Below, in pieces: positions 32,594 to 44,644 of a stretch of DNA of 64,000 nucleotides. The notes under the pieces are model-generated. The model did not search any database, was not told the origin of the DNA, and was given only the letters and a program-made list of their open reading frames with translations. Position 1 is the first letter of the stretch. Each line of letters opens with the position of its first letter. Location of the stretch: positions 124,001-188,000 of the forward strand of contig NW_019028988.1 in NCBI RefSeq assembly GCF_002105155.1, read 5' to 3'. A program made the translations under genes and the position numbers. This DNA is from Lobosporangium transversale (Eukaryota; Mortierellomycota; Mortierellomycetes; Mortierellales; Mortierellaceae).

Positions 32594-33813
32594 GAGCCCA
32601 TTGTATCGTTTGTTTATTGACTGATGTAATATAGCAGCGATAATATTCGCTGCCGTAGTATCGACTTGAAAGAAGGGCAATCTGAGTTGATTCATTCTAC
32701 CGCACCATGGAGCTTGACTAACTTTATCTTTTCCTGTACAACTCGGCGAGACTTGATCTATCACATCGTTTGCTTCCTCGTCTTCTTGCGTTCCCTTGAT
32801 ATATCTGGCTTGGTAAACACAGCTTATAGAGTTTGTTGGGCCTGTTGAAACCTGAGAGAACTACAACAACATATCATGCCTAAGGTGATACATATATCTA
32901 TGTTGGAGTGAATGATGAAATGCCTGTGTGTGATTCAGATGTAATGGACATTTACGGTGAAAGAAAGTATTGAGAGGATGTGAGCGATTATGAGAGCAAG
33001 GAAGAAGGGATTGGTATCCCTTTTCAAGTCCTTGGCAACAGAGCATGAGTAGCAGTTGTGATCACAAGTTGATTTCGGTGAGTCTGCATAACAATGGTCA
33101 TAGTGTCAAGGCCCTATCTTGCATGCACGGCATTGCATTATTGTTGTTTTCAGACCTGGCACCAACCATGCGAGGTATTTTTTTTCTGGGAGTTCCTTGT
33201 GTTAAACGACCAGACAGAAAGCTTAAAAGACATACAGGCACAGCAGGTGAAAAAAATGTATGTGAGCAAACAGTTGTTGTGCTTCTTGTCTGCACATGTT
33301 GTGCATCGTGGGTTTTTTATTGTTTCGAAAATATTTGGCGAGAATTTTTTTTTGCAAATCTTGTTCATCAGTTACTATCAGTTGTGTGTACACGAACATG
33401 CCAGGCTATTGAATAAACAGCTGAAACGTCTCTTCGGTTTCTGCACACATTTTGCATCGCGGTGTTTTTTTTGTTTTCATCGCAAGAATCGGTCTTGCTC
33501 AAATTGAGAGGCAAGAGAGACCTACAAAGTATATACAACCCCATGGAAGAGTCGCCTGCTCCGGCTGCAAAGCGCGCACGACGCTAGACACAAGTATTTG
33601 GGTACCCGCACACCCACAAAAAAATTTGTAAGTTCTGTTTATTTCCGTTTCCTGTATCCTTTCTACCTAATCTTTAGCCCCTGAATTTCTGGACTTACTT
33701 TAAAAACCTTACAGATCAACAGATAATAAGCAACAAGACGAAAGAAAGACGTGCTTTATTATTGGCTAGTGATCTCTGAAAATATGGAAATAAAAAAAAT
33801 AAAAGTCTAAAAT
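32594..33813. other. Gene-free stretch
   Basis: Upstream flank of the broken gene. Several frames of 60-137 codons overlap here on both strands, none with recognisable motifs or exon support. Confidence 0.35.
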
Positions 33814-34128
33814 CTAAAAGCAACAACCATCACAGTCACAGTCACAGTCTGCATCGGCATCATCTTCGACAATTGCTTCTACTACAAGCTCAGCACCTTT
33901 TTTCGTAGCAATCATCTGCTCGACAGGGGTATATGAGTAGCGCTGAGTAGTGTCCTCTACATTTGGGCTGATATCTTCTGTGCTTAGGATGATGTCCTCC
34001 ACGTTTAGGGTAGTGTCATTAGTATTTAGATCTGATTTCTGCACGTACTGGCCGTTGGAATCGCCCATTCCACCTGATCCTCCATCATCGCGTTGATGAT
34101 TGAGCTGTTTTTCTTCATGCTCAGTCAT
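33814..34128 (-). CDS. Small acidic ORF with Asp-Cys repeat tail
   Basis: From the ATG at 34128 the frame encodes about 104 residues. The N-terminus is hydrophilic, the centre holds acidic, partly repetitive segments ('LNVEDIIL', 'STEDISPNVEDTT'), and the C-terminus is 'DADADCDCDCDGCCF'. The tail alternates Asp and Cys and looks like a metal-binding tail, but that is inference. An upstream minus-strand frame (34364-34240, 'DLIRHLLSLALGGICDFRTF') might be an earlier exon of the same gene. No family recognised; it may be a degenerate remnant. Confidence 0.3.
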   Translation of the reverse strand: MTEHEEKQLNHQRDDGGSGGMGDSNGQYVQKSDLNTNDTTLNVEDIILSTEDISPNVEDTTQRYSYTPVEQMIATKKGAELVVEAIVEDDADADCDCDCDGCCF

Positions 34129-34639
34129 ATTGGGTTGACGAATGTGTTTGTGGCCTTGTGAGTTAGCGTGGGGCGTGAAGAGAGTGGACAATTTAGGATG
34201 GAAAGAAAACCATTACCATTTTTTTTTCGACTTTTATCACTAAGGCTCAGAATGGCGTAGAATGTCCTAAAGTCGCAAATGCCGCCCAGGGCTAAGCTTA
34301 AAAGATGCCTAATTAAATCAATAGGAACTCTATTTGTATAGTCCTTCCCAAAGTACTCCTTCATGCACGTTCTCAGGAAGCGTAGAAGACAACGTGTTCT
34401 GTAGTTAAACCCTCATTTCTACTGTAGCTTCTAGTTTTATTTTATTTTATTTTTTTTAAATAACAAGGTCTACTGTAGTTTCCAGAGTCGATATGACATA
34501 GATCTTTTTCTTCTTTTTTTGTTGACAACAGGATTAACGAGGCTGACACATTTTGCGGGAATTTAAGTTTAAAAAACTTTAAAACTGAAGAACTATAATG
34601 AATGTACTTGATGTCCATCCTCCGGAGAGGATCGCTTTA

Positions 34640-35110
34640 CAGTCGCCATAAGTCTAGTCACGTTCCCTCGTCAAGCCCTTTGGGTGCCGCGTGACTATTG
34701 CCACGGCTCATCGCCGTGTTTTACGCCGAAAACATACTGTTACAGGAAAGGAATTGCCCATCCTTTCCATGGTTGGTAACCGCCACTCTCCTAACAAGCT
34801 CTGCAACAGAACCTTGTCTGCGATGGGTGGGTCAAGCGTAGGTCCTGGACAGCGCTTGTCGCGATGCACATCCATTGCCGTACCACAAGGACATAAGCCT
34901 TCTGTTGTCAGAAATCCATATCCGTTGCTCCAGTCACCTTTGGTCCAATGTGTGGCGCACGCTTCTGCCTCGGTCTCACACTTCGTTCCTTCTCCTTGGC
35001 AATGGTTTTCTTACAGGGTGGCTTCCAAATCAACTCCATAGCCTGCTGATCAAGGTAGCTAGCGAACTTAGATCGCGCTGTACGGGACAGAGAATTGCAT
35101 TCGTTGATCA
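34640..35110 (-). pseudogene. Possible decayed coding fragment
   Basis: On the minus strand a natural-looking stretch reads 'DVHRDKRCPGPTLDPPI' followed by 'LLGEWRLPTM', then becomes interrupted by stops. It may be a relic of a transposon-encoded or repeated gene. No family is assigned. Confidence 0.2.
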
Positions 35111-35121
35111 AACTAACCGGG

Positions 35122-35690
35122 TTTTTTTTCCTGTTAACAAGAACCCACAGAGGTGAGGAACTTATTTTATAATCTCACTCTAGATCAATTCTATTGTCCT
35201 CAACTATGGAGCAAGTGGAGCTCTCCAAGTTCGCACGGTATGGGTGTGAAGAGTCAATTCGTATCTATGATTTCTCCACCAATGTACACCGTGATCAGTA
35301 CTCGAAGTCTATCTTTCCGCTGTGACCTGTTGCGTGCCGACTCTAGCTAAGGACGACTTAATTTTCTTTTTTCAATCCAATCCATTGGCATGTGGATCCA
35401 AATCTTGTGGAATTGGTTTAAAATTTCCACTTTGGACTCCGTCAAACTTTGTGATCATCGCCGTCCTAGTCAAGTAGGTGGATGGGGGAATGTGCTGCCA
35501 GATATACCGCTGGTTCGGCTGGGGAGTGGAATATAAACCTAAGACGTGTGGCCAGCCAGGCGAATTAGGGTAGTGCACCCACGATCGTAGCCATAGCGGA
35601 GAACACTAGGCTATCCCGGAGAGACAATATAAAAATTCAAGCAAATCCCTGACCTGGCACATTTTACTTCACTTTATGTGCCTTAACCAG
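35122..35690 (-). repeat. SINE-like repeat, copy 1 (intact 3' body, lacks tRNA head)
   Basis: This segment matches 39798-39971 followed by 47477-47911 almost base for base. On the minus strand it ends in an A-run (35129-35122), like the 3' tail of a SINE. Homology to copy 2 stops exactly where copy 2 enters its tRNA-like head, so copy 1 is 5'-truncated. It lacks about 26 bp that copy 2 has near 47524-47550. It carries an uninterrupted 'ATGTACACC' at 35282-35290, the empty target site of the Tigger element found in copy 2. Confidence 0.85.
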
Positions 35691-36400
35691 CTAATAGAGG
35701 AAGAGCAAAAGGTCAATGAAAGATACCCGAATGTAGGACCTAGCATCCGCTTGTTGGGAGACCCCGCATGGCTACAAAATTCATCGTTACCATCATCAAA
35801 TCGAACGCAGGCATCGAGCAATGCTTCAGTTTCAACCTCGTTCCCGGCTCCGTCCTCAGATTCGGCCATGACCTCATTCTCAACTCCGGTTCTAGTCTCA
35901 TCTTCATCTTTGTTTCCGGCACCGCCACCTCCGTCTTCATTTTCATCACCACAGCCACTAAATATGAGGCAGCATGTGTTAGCTCAGCTCCATCCTCGTC
36001 TTTGTTGCCGGCCCCGCATCTACATTCGTCCTCACTTTCGTCACCACAGCCGCTAAATACGGGGCAGCGGATGCTAGCCCCAGCTCCACCTTCGTCTTTG
36101 TTGCCATATGGTTATGACAGATTTCCCTTTGGTCCTATCCCAAAGCGGCGCCCTGGAAATCCACGGCGTTAAACTTAACTATAGGTCAATAAAACCCAGA
36201 GGAAGGCGACTTCCAGTTGGCCCAACGCTCGTCAACTCATATTTGATTGTATGCATGGCATTGCACATGCCTTCATGTTGCTTGCACATTCTTTAATTAG
36301 AGTAAAAGCCCATACAGATGACTACTAAATGCAATATTCATCAATTCGTATCTATCGCCTGACCCATTGTACAATATCTATCGTTTAATGTTGACTACAT
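35691..36400. other. Pro/Ser-coding tandem repeat region
   Basis: Plus-strand sequence with two imperfect direct repeats about 96-98 bp apart ('tcaccacagcc(a/g)ctaaata' at about 35944 and 36040). Frames are Pro/Ser-rich and change phase; I cannot support an intact gene. Confidence 0.3.
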
Positions 36401-36401
36401 C

Positions 36402-38361
36402 TCAGCTGCTTATTGTAATGCGAAGTTTCCGCCTTTTGTCTTGTGCCACTGCTCCAGAGTCATCATATAAGTCAAGGTCGGAGTCAATATCGAAGTCAAA
36501 ATTCGAGACAGCTTTCGTGAAGAGCACTGATGGGGGGAGTGTAGAGGATGGAGACTTGGTTACCGTCCGTAGTTGTGAATCCCTCACATTGCCGGCAAAC
36601 TTCGCATTATGGCTCTGTAATATTTGAAACAAAAGATAAACACCAAAGGCAAGGAGGTTAAATCTAAAAGTCGACTCGAATGCCATTAATTGTCAATATC
36701 TTATCACTTTGATCTTACCACGAAAGCAAGTAGCAGATGAAGTGAACTCGACGAAAGCCACGTCTTCAACGCCAGCACGTCCCTTGGAAGCCATGCAAAG
36801 TCCTTCGAAGTCTTCCCCGCTCCATGTACATCGTCGTAACGGCGCAATGTATAGAAGTTAAGCACAAATCCATGACCTTCCGCTATGACTGGGAAGTTGG
36901 TGGTGGTGTCAAGTCCATTTTTTTGCAGAGAACGCAACACAGCAGTGTTCAGACGGATAGACTTCTTTAGCTGACGGATACATATCTTCTTAGAAGTATT
37001 TTCAGTCTTGAGTTCGAAGACCGCAATTTCCATATTCCAATGGTAGTCTGTTTTCAAACGAAGCGACAAGTCCACCTTACGGCCCCCGACGGACCTCGTG
37101 GTCGAACCGTAGTTCTTCTCGGCGTTTATCCCTGCATCTTTGCTTGCTGCGGACGCAAGCTCTCCTCTTTTTGAACATAAAATATTAACATTGATGGTTA
37201 GGTACAGCAGCCGCATAATCAGCAGTGAGCGAACAAGTATAAATGAGACTTACGGGATCACTCTGATTGGTTTCCTGCCCATCAGTCTGTTTAAAACGAA
37301 TGCCCACAATGATACAACTGTATGTTCAGTGACTGGTGGCGCGAGTTCGTCGGTCTCCAAACAGGAACAAAGGTGATTGACGACCAGCAGGATATTTTCT
37401 GTCATTTCTCTGAAATCCTGCGGTGTCTCGTCCAAGGCGGCCAGCTGACCCCAGATCCACATTTTTAATTTGCTCAAATCTGGGGTAGCTAAAGGATTGC
37501 GGTCGTCATCTGGGCAAAGAGCACGATGCATTGCGTCCATGAGCTCTTTTACATGCTCTTCTACCACGCTGAAACTTGGCAGCAGTGAGTATTTTTGAAT
37601 TTCTGCGTTAAGTGACAGATTATGGTTAGCGTCCGAGACCGTGTCAATGATCCCAGAAGCGAGCACCCTAATAGTTGAGGAAGTTGAATGGTTTATCATA
37701 CTAATCTTTATCTCCGTATTTTTTACATAAAAGCGGGAAGGGCTTACTTACAACACATCCTTGCTCAGCAAAAAAGATTTTTTTTCAGGGGTGTTGTCGT
37801 CCAAAAGGATCTGTCTAGCACGCTCGAACATCTCAGCATGGTTGTTGGAAATTCTAGGTGGAACCACTGGTATATCAGCCGGTAAGCCGCGGACCTAGAG
37901 GATGGGATGGAAGTCTTAGGTCTTAGCACATGAAAAAAGCTCAATTTCTTACTCAGACCTTAACTCACCCTCATATAGATGTACTCTATTAGAGAATGGA
38001 ACGGATTCTCTTTAAAGTCATCTAGGCCCTCTAACTCATCAATGGCTTCTAAAAGAAAAACAAAAACAAAATAAGAAAAGGAGAGAGTGCAACTGCTACT
38101 GATATGAGGTAATCAATTACCTTCGGATTGCTTGTGTTTCCTCTCTACACTCGCCCAAAACTTGTCTTCATCTTTTCTGAATATCATGAAGGCAGTCATA
38201 TAGATATCCGCCTCACTTTATCAATTTTTGTAGATTTGATAAGAGTCGTGAATGCTTCTTTTGCTGAATCTTTCTCTTGAAACTTGAAGTTCTTAGCAAA
38301 CTTGGGCAGATGTACGTGTTCTTTGCCGGCTGAGATGCACTGCTTGTCACGAACAGCAATG
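36402..38361 (-). pseudogene. PD-(D/E)XK nuclease-like protein gene, 5' end abutting a transposon and frameshifted
   Basis: Six exons splice in phase on the minus strand: from about 38361 to 38121, then 38048-37969, 37894-37752, 37700-37254, 37166-36719 and 36674-36402. The N-terminal part visible reads 'VHLPKFAKNFKF'. The C-terminal half holds a PD-(D/E)XK-type core: Asp in 'GGRKVDLSLRL' and, 19 residues later, the E-x-K of 'AVFELKTE', followed by 'RQLKKSIRLN' and 'PVIAEGHGFVLNFYTL'. This arrangement resembles restriction-endonuclease-like domains in repeat-associated fungal proteins. A one-base frameshift near 38205-38216 separates the start of the first exon from the rest, and the coding signal stops at the edge of the TTGACAACCC transposon. 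The gene is therefore probably inactivated, unless the frameshift is an assembly error. Confidence 0.6.
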
Positions 38362-38367
38362 TTGAAT

Positions 38368-39062
38368 TAATCTATTTGACAACCCCCCCTTAATTATTTT
38401 TCTCAATTTTTTTTCTTTGCGGGTTGCCAAATAGTAAAATATAAATCTAATTTGACAACCCCAAGCTCACTATTATTTGACAACCCTTTTTTTATTGGCA
38501 AGATTATTATGTGAAAATCGTTTCTATTGCTATCCCTCAGCAACATGAAATCCCTCCAGCAATCTAAAAGCTTCCATCAAATAACAAACTTTTTTTTTTT
38601 GGTTACGAGGTGTTGTTTTTTTATTACAACTGATTTCTAAAACAAGGGTTTGCTTTTATAGAAAATGTGCCTATACGGGTAACATGCACTAAGGGGTTTT
38701 TTTTGGATAAATAAGCATGCATAAATTCGGAGTGGTTATGCGACGCTTGATGGCGCATGCGTAAGACGCGGAAAGGAAAAAAAAGAGAGACAGAAGAAGC
38801 TATAACCACAGTCATGATAATGGAGTGTTGCCACCATTTTAGAAATCCAGCTGAGAAAGGTCCTCCATAAGTACAAGAGGGTGAAGACTTGTCATGTGAC
38901 AGGTTGAAAAAGACAATTTTTCTTCTTTTCTTGACAACCCGGGTTGTCAAATAACAAAAAAGTGAAAATTGAAGACCTGGGTTGCCAAATAAGCCGGTGT
39001 GACTGCTAAATTAGGGGGGGTTGTCAAATAAGAGTGACAACCCGGGGTTGTCAAATAGATTC
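38368..39062. mobile_element. Non-autonomous DNA transposon (MITE-like) with TTGACAACCC subterminal motifs
   Basis: The ends are inverted: ATCTATTTGACAACCCC at the left (38370) and GGGGTTGTCAAATAGAT at the right (ending about 39060). The motif TTGACAACCC or its complement (with TTGGCAACCC variants) recurs at least nine times, clustered within about 120 bp of each end, including a perfect palindrome TTGACAACCCGGGTTGTCAA at 38931-38950. Clustered motifs of this kind are typical transposase-binding sites. No transposase is encoded in its 0.7 kb. The target duplication is unclear, so the superfamily is not assigned. Confidence 0.7.
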
Positions 39063-39797
39063 ACCCGACTTTTTTGTCTGATTCGAATCAGAAAAGATCA
39101 CGTGTGCTTGATTAATTTGTTCCCTCATTCACTCATTTCCTCATGCATAGTTTTGTCTGTCAAGCCAAGTCGCGTCTTCTAGTTTTCTAGCTCCGTGAAT
39201 AGCTCCAAGAATTCTAGAAGAGCTATAGACCAATGACCAAGGCTCATGGCGCCAAGGAACCTTGATATAAGATTGCACCAGATATCTTCCTCGGATCCTG
39301 TGTATTAAGTTAACTCAATACTTGGAGTTCCGCATTTGGTAAAAGTCATTAGGAAGTATAAATGTACTTCTTTTTTTTTTTTACCGATGTTTAAGTAAAT
39401 TTATAATAAGTAAAAATTTACTTAAGTACATCAGTACGGGTCACTGGCCTTAACCACTCGGCCAAACCTCGAAGGTGTGCTCTGATTGGTGCACCTTTTG
39501 GATAGGCACCGAACAAGCGCTGATCAAAATAGTACACAAAACATTTCTACCTTTACGTCATCTGTTTGAATTAGATAATTAGGAAGAAACCCTTACTGTC
39601 GTAAATCTGCTATTTACGTATCCTCTTCTTCATTATTTCCATCATCATTCAGTACTTTTTATCATTATTTCCTTTATCAATCTGTAGTATTATATTTAAA
39701 TCACTTTGGCTTCTTTGCAAAACAGCATCCCTCTTTTCACTTTTTGATGCTATTTTGCAGGTGAGCGACTTTTCTTATTTTTGTAGTTTTATTTTTC
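39063..39797. other. Gene-free spacer
   Basis: Between the MITE-like element and SINE copy 2. I see nothing beyond a T-run near 39371 and a short AAGTAAATTT-type inverted repeat around 39390-39425. Confidence 0.4.
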
Positions 39798-39973
39798 TTT
39801 TTTTTTTTTTTTTTCCTGTTAACAAGAACCCACAGAGGTGAGGAATTTTATTTCATAATCTCGCTCTAAAGTAATGATATCGCCCTCAACTATGAAACAA
39901 GCGAAACTCTCAAAGTTCGCACGGGATGGCTGTGAAGAGCCAATTCGTATCCATGTTTTTCTCTACCAATGTA
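39798..39973 (-). repeat. SINE-like repeat, copy 2, 3' fragment (split by the Tigger insertion)
   Basis: On the minus strand this is the 3' end of the repeat with an A-tail (39814-39798). It aligns with 35122-35286 of copy 1 and stops at the TA (39972-39973) used as target by the transposon. Confidence 0.85.
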
Positions 39974-40821
39974 CAGTGGAATCTCGATAATTGTACATTT
40001 TTGTACAAATTTCGAATTTGATATATTTCTAGGCCATTGGTTGGCTAAGAGCCTCTCAATTCAAAAATACTATTGTAAGCTGACCTCTCTATGTCAAACA
40101 TGGCAGGAGGGCAGGTAAGTGACTGGCAAGTGAGGGAGATTGTAGCTAAAGGAAGGGATTGCAACTGAGGGAAGGTGATGGCGTAAGCTTGAAAAGATCT
40201 TGTGGTATTTTTTTTTTTTTCTTTTGTCAATCATCAAACACGACACAATCATAGCATCAGCCATCAAGCAAGTCCCTCTTCTCTAGTCCGTTCTATTCAC
40301 GATGTCGGCTACTCTCTCGAGCAACAGACACAGCTGCAGCTGCATTGGTCCCTCTCTACCCTTAGGGCAGGGAGAGTTTAACAGCCATCTTCGCGGTGGC
40401 AAAATCCCACCATCTTCGCCATGGTGATGATTGTTAGTGACCAGCGCTGTCTCTGCAGTTGGTTTTCTGTCTGCTTCGAGGCCCTCCGCAAGCAAGAAGC
40501 AATTCTACAGGCTGGACGTCCAAACTCTTTCTCAAGCAGCAGACACAGTTGCAGCTGCATTGGTCCCTCTCTACCCTTAGGGCAGGGAGAGTTTAACAGC
40601 CATCTTCGCGGTGGCAAAATCCCACCATCTTCGCCATGGTGATGATTGTTAGTGACCAGCGCTGTCTCTGCAGTTGGTTTTCTGTCTGCTTCGAGATGGA
40701 GCAAGTCTTGATCCTTTTCACTGTCGCCTCTGTCATTCTCGCTGTCAATTGCCATAATAGTAACCACCTCAACATTTTTTCAGTCTACAGCTGATATAAC
40801 ATTTTGCCAGTACTCGATTCT

Positions 40822-40866
<45 letters not shown>

Positions 40867-41133
40867 ATATTAATAATCATATTATTACTATTATCAATAT
40901 TATAACATACAAGACAAAAGAAGGAGGATCCGGAGCATCCGCAGCCGCACATGGACAAGAATGTTTGGCCTTTGTTGTTCACTCACCACTCACTCCCTCA
41001 TACTTATTCGATATATAACATTTAATAAATCTACAGCTCGTCACTTTATTACTTTTTCCGGGGGGCTGGGAATGTGAAAAACCAAGTCTAAAAGTACTCC
41101 TCATGGATGGCACTTTGTGTGCATTGCATTACA
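39974..41133 (+). repeat. Left terminal inverted repeat of the Tigger element (1,160 bp)
   Basis: Pairs with 46321-47474. Divergence begins after 'gcattgcattaca' at 41133. It contains an internal direct duplication of about 165 bp (spacing 215 bp) and a T-run of about 36 at 40827-40862 that accounts for the length difference between arms. Frames inside it are mirrored in the right arm and are not genes. Confidence 0.92.
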
Positions 41134-41149
41134 GTACAGCGCAAAATTC

Positions 41150-44015
41150 TCAGCGTTGGGACGAGGGTATATCTGGAAATTTAGCCATAATCTTCGCATA
41201 CGTTTCTTGTTGCTCTTGATGTTTAGCTTTTGCCTCTGCTTGGTCGGCCAAAAACTGCTTCTTATCATACTTGGTACTAGGATCTTCATAATCTGGGATC
41301 TCCGTTAGAAACAATTTGTCAGCATGCAACTGGATGATCTTTCGAGCATCGCCTTTTGCTATTGCTGCAGCAAGCATCATAACATCATGCCGTGCACCAG
41401 GAGACATATTCTGGACCCTCTCATCATAGTCTACTTGCTCTTCAGATCCATCAGTATCCATAGAAGAATCGTCATCTGAGGGTTGGATATGGACACGACT
41501 GACATAGGAGCCTCTCCTACTAGCTTTTGATATCGCGACATATTCGCCCAATTCCTCTGCATCACTGACATATACTTCGTGATCCTCGTCATCGTCATCA
41601 TCATGCTCCTGCCAATCTACATCCATAAGTTCGGCGGCGCTTGGTCTTGGGGCGAGGTACGACAGAAGTTTCTCAGTAACTAAGCCTTCTTCTTCCAGCA
41701 ATTCATTGATGGCATGGTATATGATGGGTGTCCCGTCAAGGATCCTCGCAAATGGTGCAACCGTATTCCTTAGTCTCGCTTCACGATCAGTGCGATTAAG
41801 GTCCCCGTAAGCTGCGCACACAAAAGGATCCTTAGAGCTTGGACTTGGTAGAGGGATGTTAGAACTTGGCACAGAAAGGTTAGGACTTGGTAGAAGAGGG
41901 TAATTGCGCCCCATGTCCGTTGTCGTGTTGCCAGTGTCGTTGGTTGCGGCTTCCTGTGCTTCATTATCGCACACTAGGGCCCAAAGCACATCTGGATCGT
42001 GCGCGACATTGCCTGAGAGCTCATTCTTTTGACGCCTACCAAAAATTGGGACATGACCAAAGCAGTTCCTGATACTCATACTTTTGACCTCGTCCCATGA
42101 TCCAGCAATGATTCTCCATGCATCATAGTTAGAGACGGCATTCACCCGCCTACCATCTACATTGAAAGGGTCCAAACGCATGCTCAGAGTCTGATTCCTT
42201 ACGTTGCTCTGATAGTATCGCTTAAAAACAGATATGATTCCTGCATCAAGCGGCTGCGTGACAGAAGTCGAGTTTTTTGGTAAAAAGATAACTCCGATGT
42301 TGGGGAAGCGCCGCCTGTCCTCATCCAGGAGCTTATGGCAGCCTGCATTATCAACAAGTAGCGCAACTTTTCGCTCATTATTTTGGGCAGCAATTGATTC
42401 TTGAAACCTCTCTAGCCAACTTAAAAACACGATTCTTGTCATGTAGTCAGGGCGATGGCGAGGCTTCTTTTGGCTTCTCGTATGAGTACTGCTCAGACTT
42501 TCGTCATGATCCTCAAAATCGCTGCCATGGCCCTGAGCAGCCTCGTTCCATGGATGAATCTCTATAAGTTCCTGAAGAATGCTATCATTATGGAAGCCTC
42601 GTGGAAGATATTTGCCTAGAAATACTCTGGTTATTACATACACTGTTTGAAATGCTTACACGCTTGAAAAATGAAAGGGGAAAAATATGAAAAATACTCT
42701 CAAACACTTACTGAGGACAAACGGCTTTCTTTTATCTGTCCCGGTAGCATTGGTACAAAGGAGTATAGAAACCCTTGTAGACGGAATCTTTATCCCTGCC
42801 AGCTTTTCAAAGTCCAAAGTCCATGAAGATAATGTCTGGAGAAACAAGCCAGTCTCATCGGCATTATAGATATCTTCAATGCGATACGCCTCCAAAGCAA
42901 TCTTTATCTTTTCAACCTCCTCCGCAATAGCTTCCAGGTCAACTCCGCCCGCTTCTCCCATCATCTTATGGTATGTAATACCCCAATGGGCCTTGAATGA
43001 GTCGAACCACCCTGATGAAAATGAGGGCTTTGCAAATTCCAAAGGACCCAACTTTGTCACAAGCATATCATAAACATGGCCCGCCATTATCCTCATCAAC
43101 GGTTGATTGACAGGCAGTCGGCGCTCGGACAAGAACTACTTCCACTGGATAAAAGGGCTGGCGCACAACTTTGAACTTATTGCCCCAATTGGCCCGCGGT
43201 TCGAGCTTGACTTTCTTTTCCCAATCGAGTAAGCGATTAATGGTATGTCGGCGAAGGTGATGCTCCTCTTCAAACGGTCCTTGCTTTGGGAAGGAATGCT
43301 TTCCGCCAAACAGCTGATGGTTGGCTACATGACTCTTCCACATTTGAAGGATATATTCCTTCACGTCAAAGCTATGTATTTCGTACTTTGAAGTGGATGG
43401 TTTGGGCATTAAAACCACAGGCTTATTGATGCGTCCCGCAGGCCCATGTTTAGAGCCGACAGATTGAAACCGTTGGGGGCTTTGTATAGGCTGTTGTCGG
43501 AACTGTTGTGGGGGCTGTGCCGCGGACAGCAGCGGATACTGTGGTGGTGGTGGTAGAAGGGGTGTTTGAAGCCGCTGTGTAAGTTGGGGCGCAGGAGATA
43601 GTTGATTCAGTGGTGTTGGGCGCTGCTGTTGAAGTTGTGGTGCGGGCGGCTGTAGATTGAGCGGTGGAGGGAGTTGATATGGAGTTTGCGGTGGAGGGAG
43701 GAGTGGATACTGTGCTAGTGGAAGCGGTGCAGGAAACTGTTCTGAAGATTGTGATGAAGGCAGCACGGAACTAAGCCATGGGGGATGTTGCTCTGACGAG
43801 TTTTGTTTTGATGAGCCTTGCATTGAGGAGTCTTTCTTTTGTGCATCAAGAATCTGCTGCCTATACTTCCATAAGTCCAAAGGAGCCTCTTGAGAACTCG
43901 TGGAAAGCTGTTGAGACTTTCTATGACTAGGCGAAGCTAGCAGATCGCTATGCATATTCGTCTCGTTGTAGTTCACAAATATCAAGCGCTGTTGAATGGG
44001 TGTTTGAGACTCCAT
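41150..44015 (-). CDS. Tigger/pogo-type DDE transposase
   Basis: Three exons splice in phase: 44015-43212, 43135-42712 and 42615-41150, about 897 residues. The N-terminal third is Pro/Gln/Ser-rich; a helix-turn-helix-like segment follows ('HHLRRHTINRLLDWEKK'). Next comes a CENP-B-type HTH ('FLSERRLPVNQPLMRIMAG' to 'SGWFDSFKAHWGI'). The DDE_1 core has all three acidic residues: 'YNADETGLF', 'ALLVDNAGCHK' and 'STSVTQPLDAGIISVFKRYY'. The C-terminus is acidic. It should bind the element ends, excise the element and insert it at TA. The first intron (76 bp) uses a weak GTCAAG donor; if it is wrong, exons 1 and 2 are separated by a frameshift. The start at 44015 is the ATG after a leader; the frame also opens at 44120. 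The stop lies 16 bp inside the left TIR boundary. Confidence 0.88.
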
Positions 44016-44644
44016 TGTAAATAAATGCAAATGGTAAGAAGTAGGGAGATTATGAGTGGATGAGTGAAGCAGGAATAGTTTTGTTGTAGATTGAGGATTT
44101 TTATGCCAGTATTTATTCAAGGACTGTTGCCATGTTTAAGCGCTAAATGCTGAGTTGACTCTCTGCAAACTTTGATCAAGGTTAATTAGAGATGATTGTT
44201 ATGATTATTATTGGCTCATGAGTTCCAAGGCCGATATTTTCGAGTCTTGAAGCCAAAGAGATTGTTGCCAGACAGAACTTTTTATTAAAGTCTCGCCTGA
44301 CCGTCACACCATGTTCTAACCTAATGAATAAAAATGAAAGTGCCCCTGAGGTGCTTGCCTCGATACGCAACACACATCGCTTTCAGAGGCCAGGTGGCTC
44401 CATGGGGCTACTTAGAGTCACAATCATCCACAATCATCAATGATATTATTATAAATCTATCTGCGGATGGAGAGCGTGACAAAAATCGGAATTTCACGAA
44501 CCTTTTTCAGCAAGTGGTGTTTGAAAGCTGTATCATTGGGCTTTATTGTGCATCTTTAGACCGGTGTCAATATTGCCAAAAGTTCCGACTTCTGAAAGGA
44601 ATGTAAAAAAACAACCCGGGCAACCATTTGCCAGTGCTTCAGCC
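44016..44644. other. Spacer between the two transposon genes
   Basis: Holds the presumed promoter of the transposase (minus strand) and the 3' flank of the nuclease-like gene. No coding signal of its own. Confidence 0.5.

Noticed and set aside
38368-39062. CRISPR-like array, because of the repeated TTGACAACCC motif
   Set aside because: The motif is short, occurs in both orientations and clusters at the ends of an inverted-repeat element; the genome is eukaryotic.
40283-40982. Frames of 60-129 codons repeated at 46472-47165
   Set aside because: They are mirrored in both terminal inverted repeats, carry the internal duplication and have no motifs; they are not genes.
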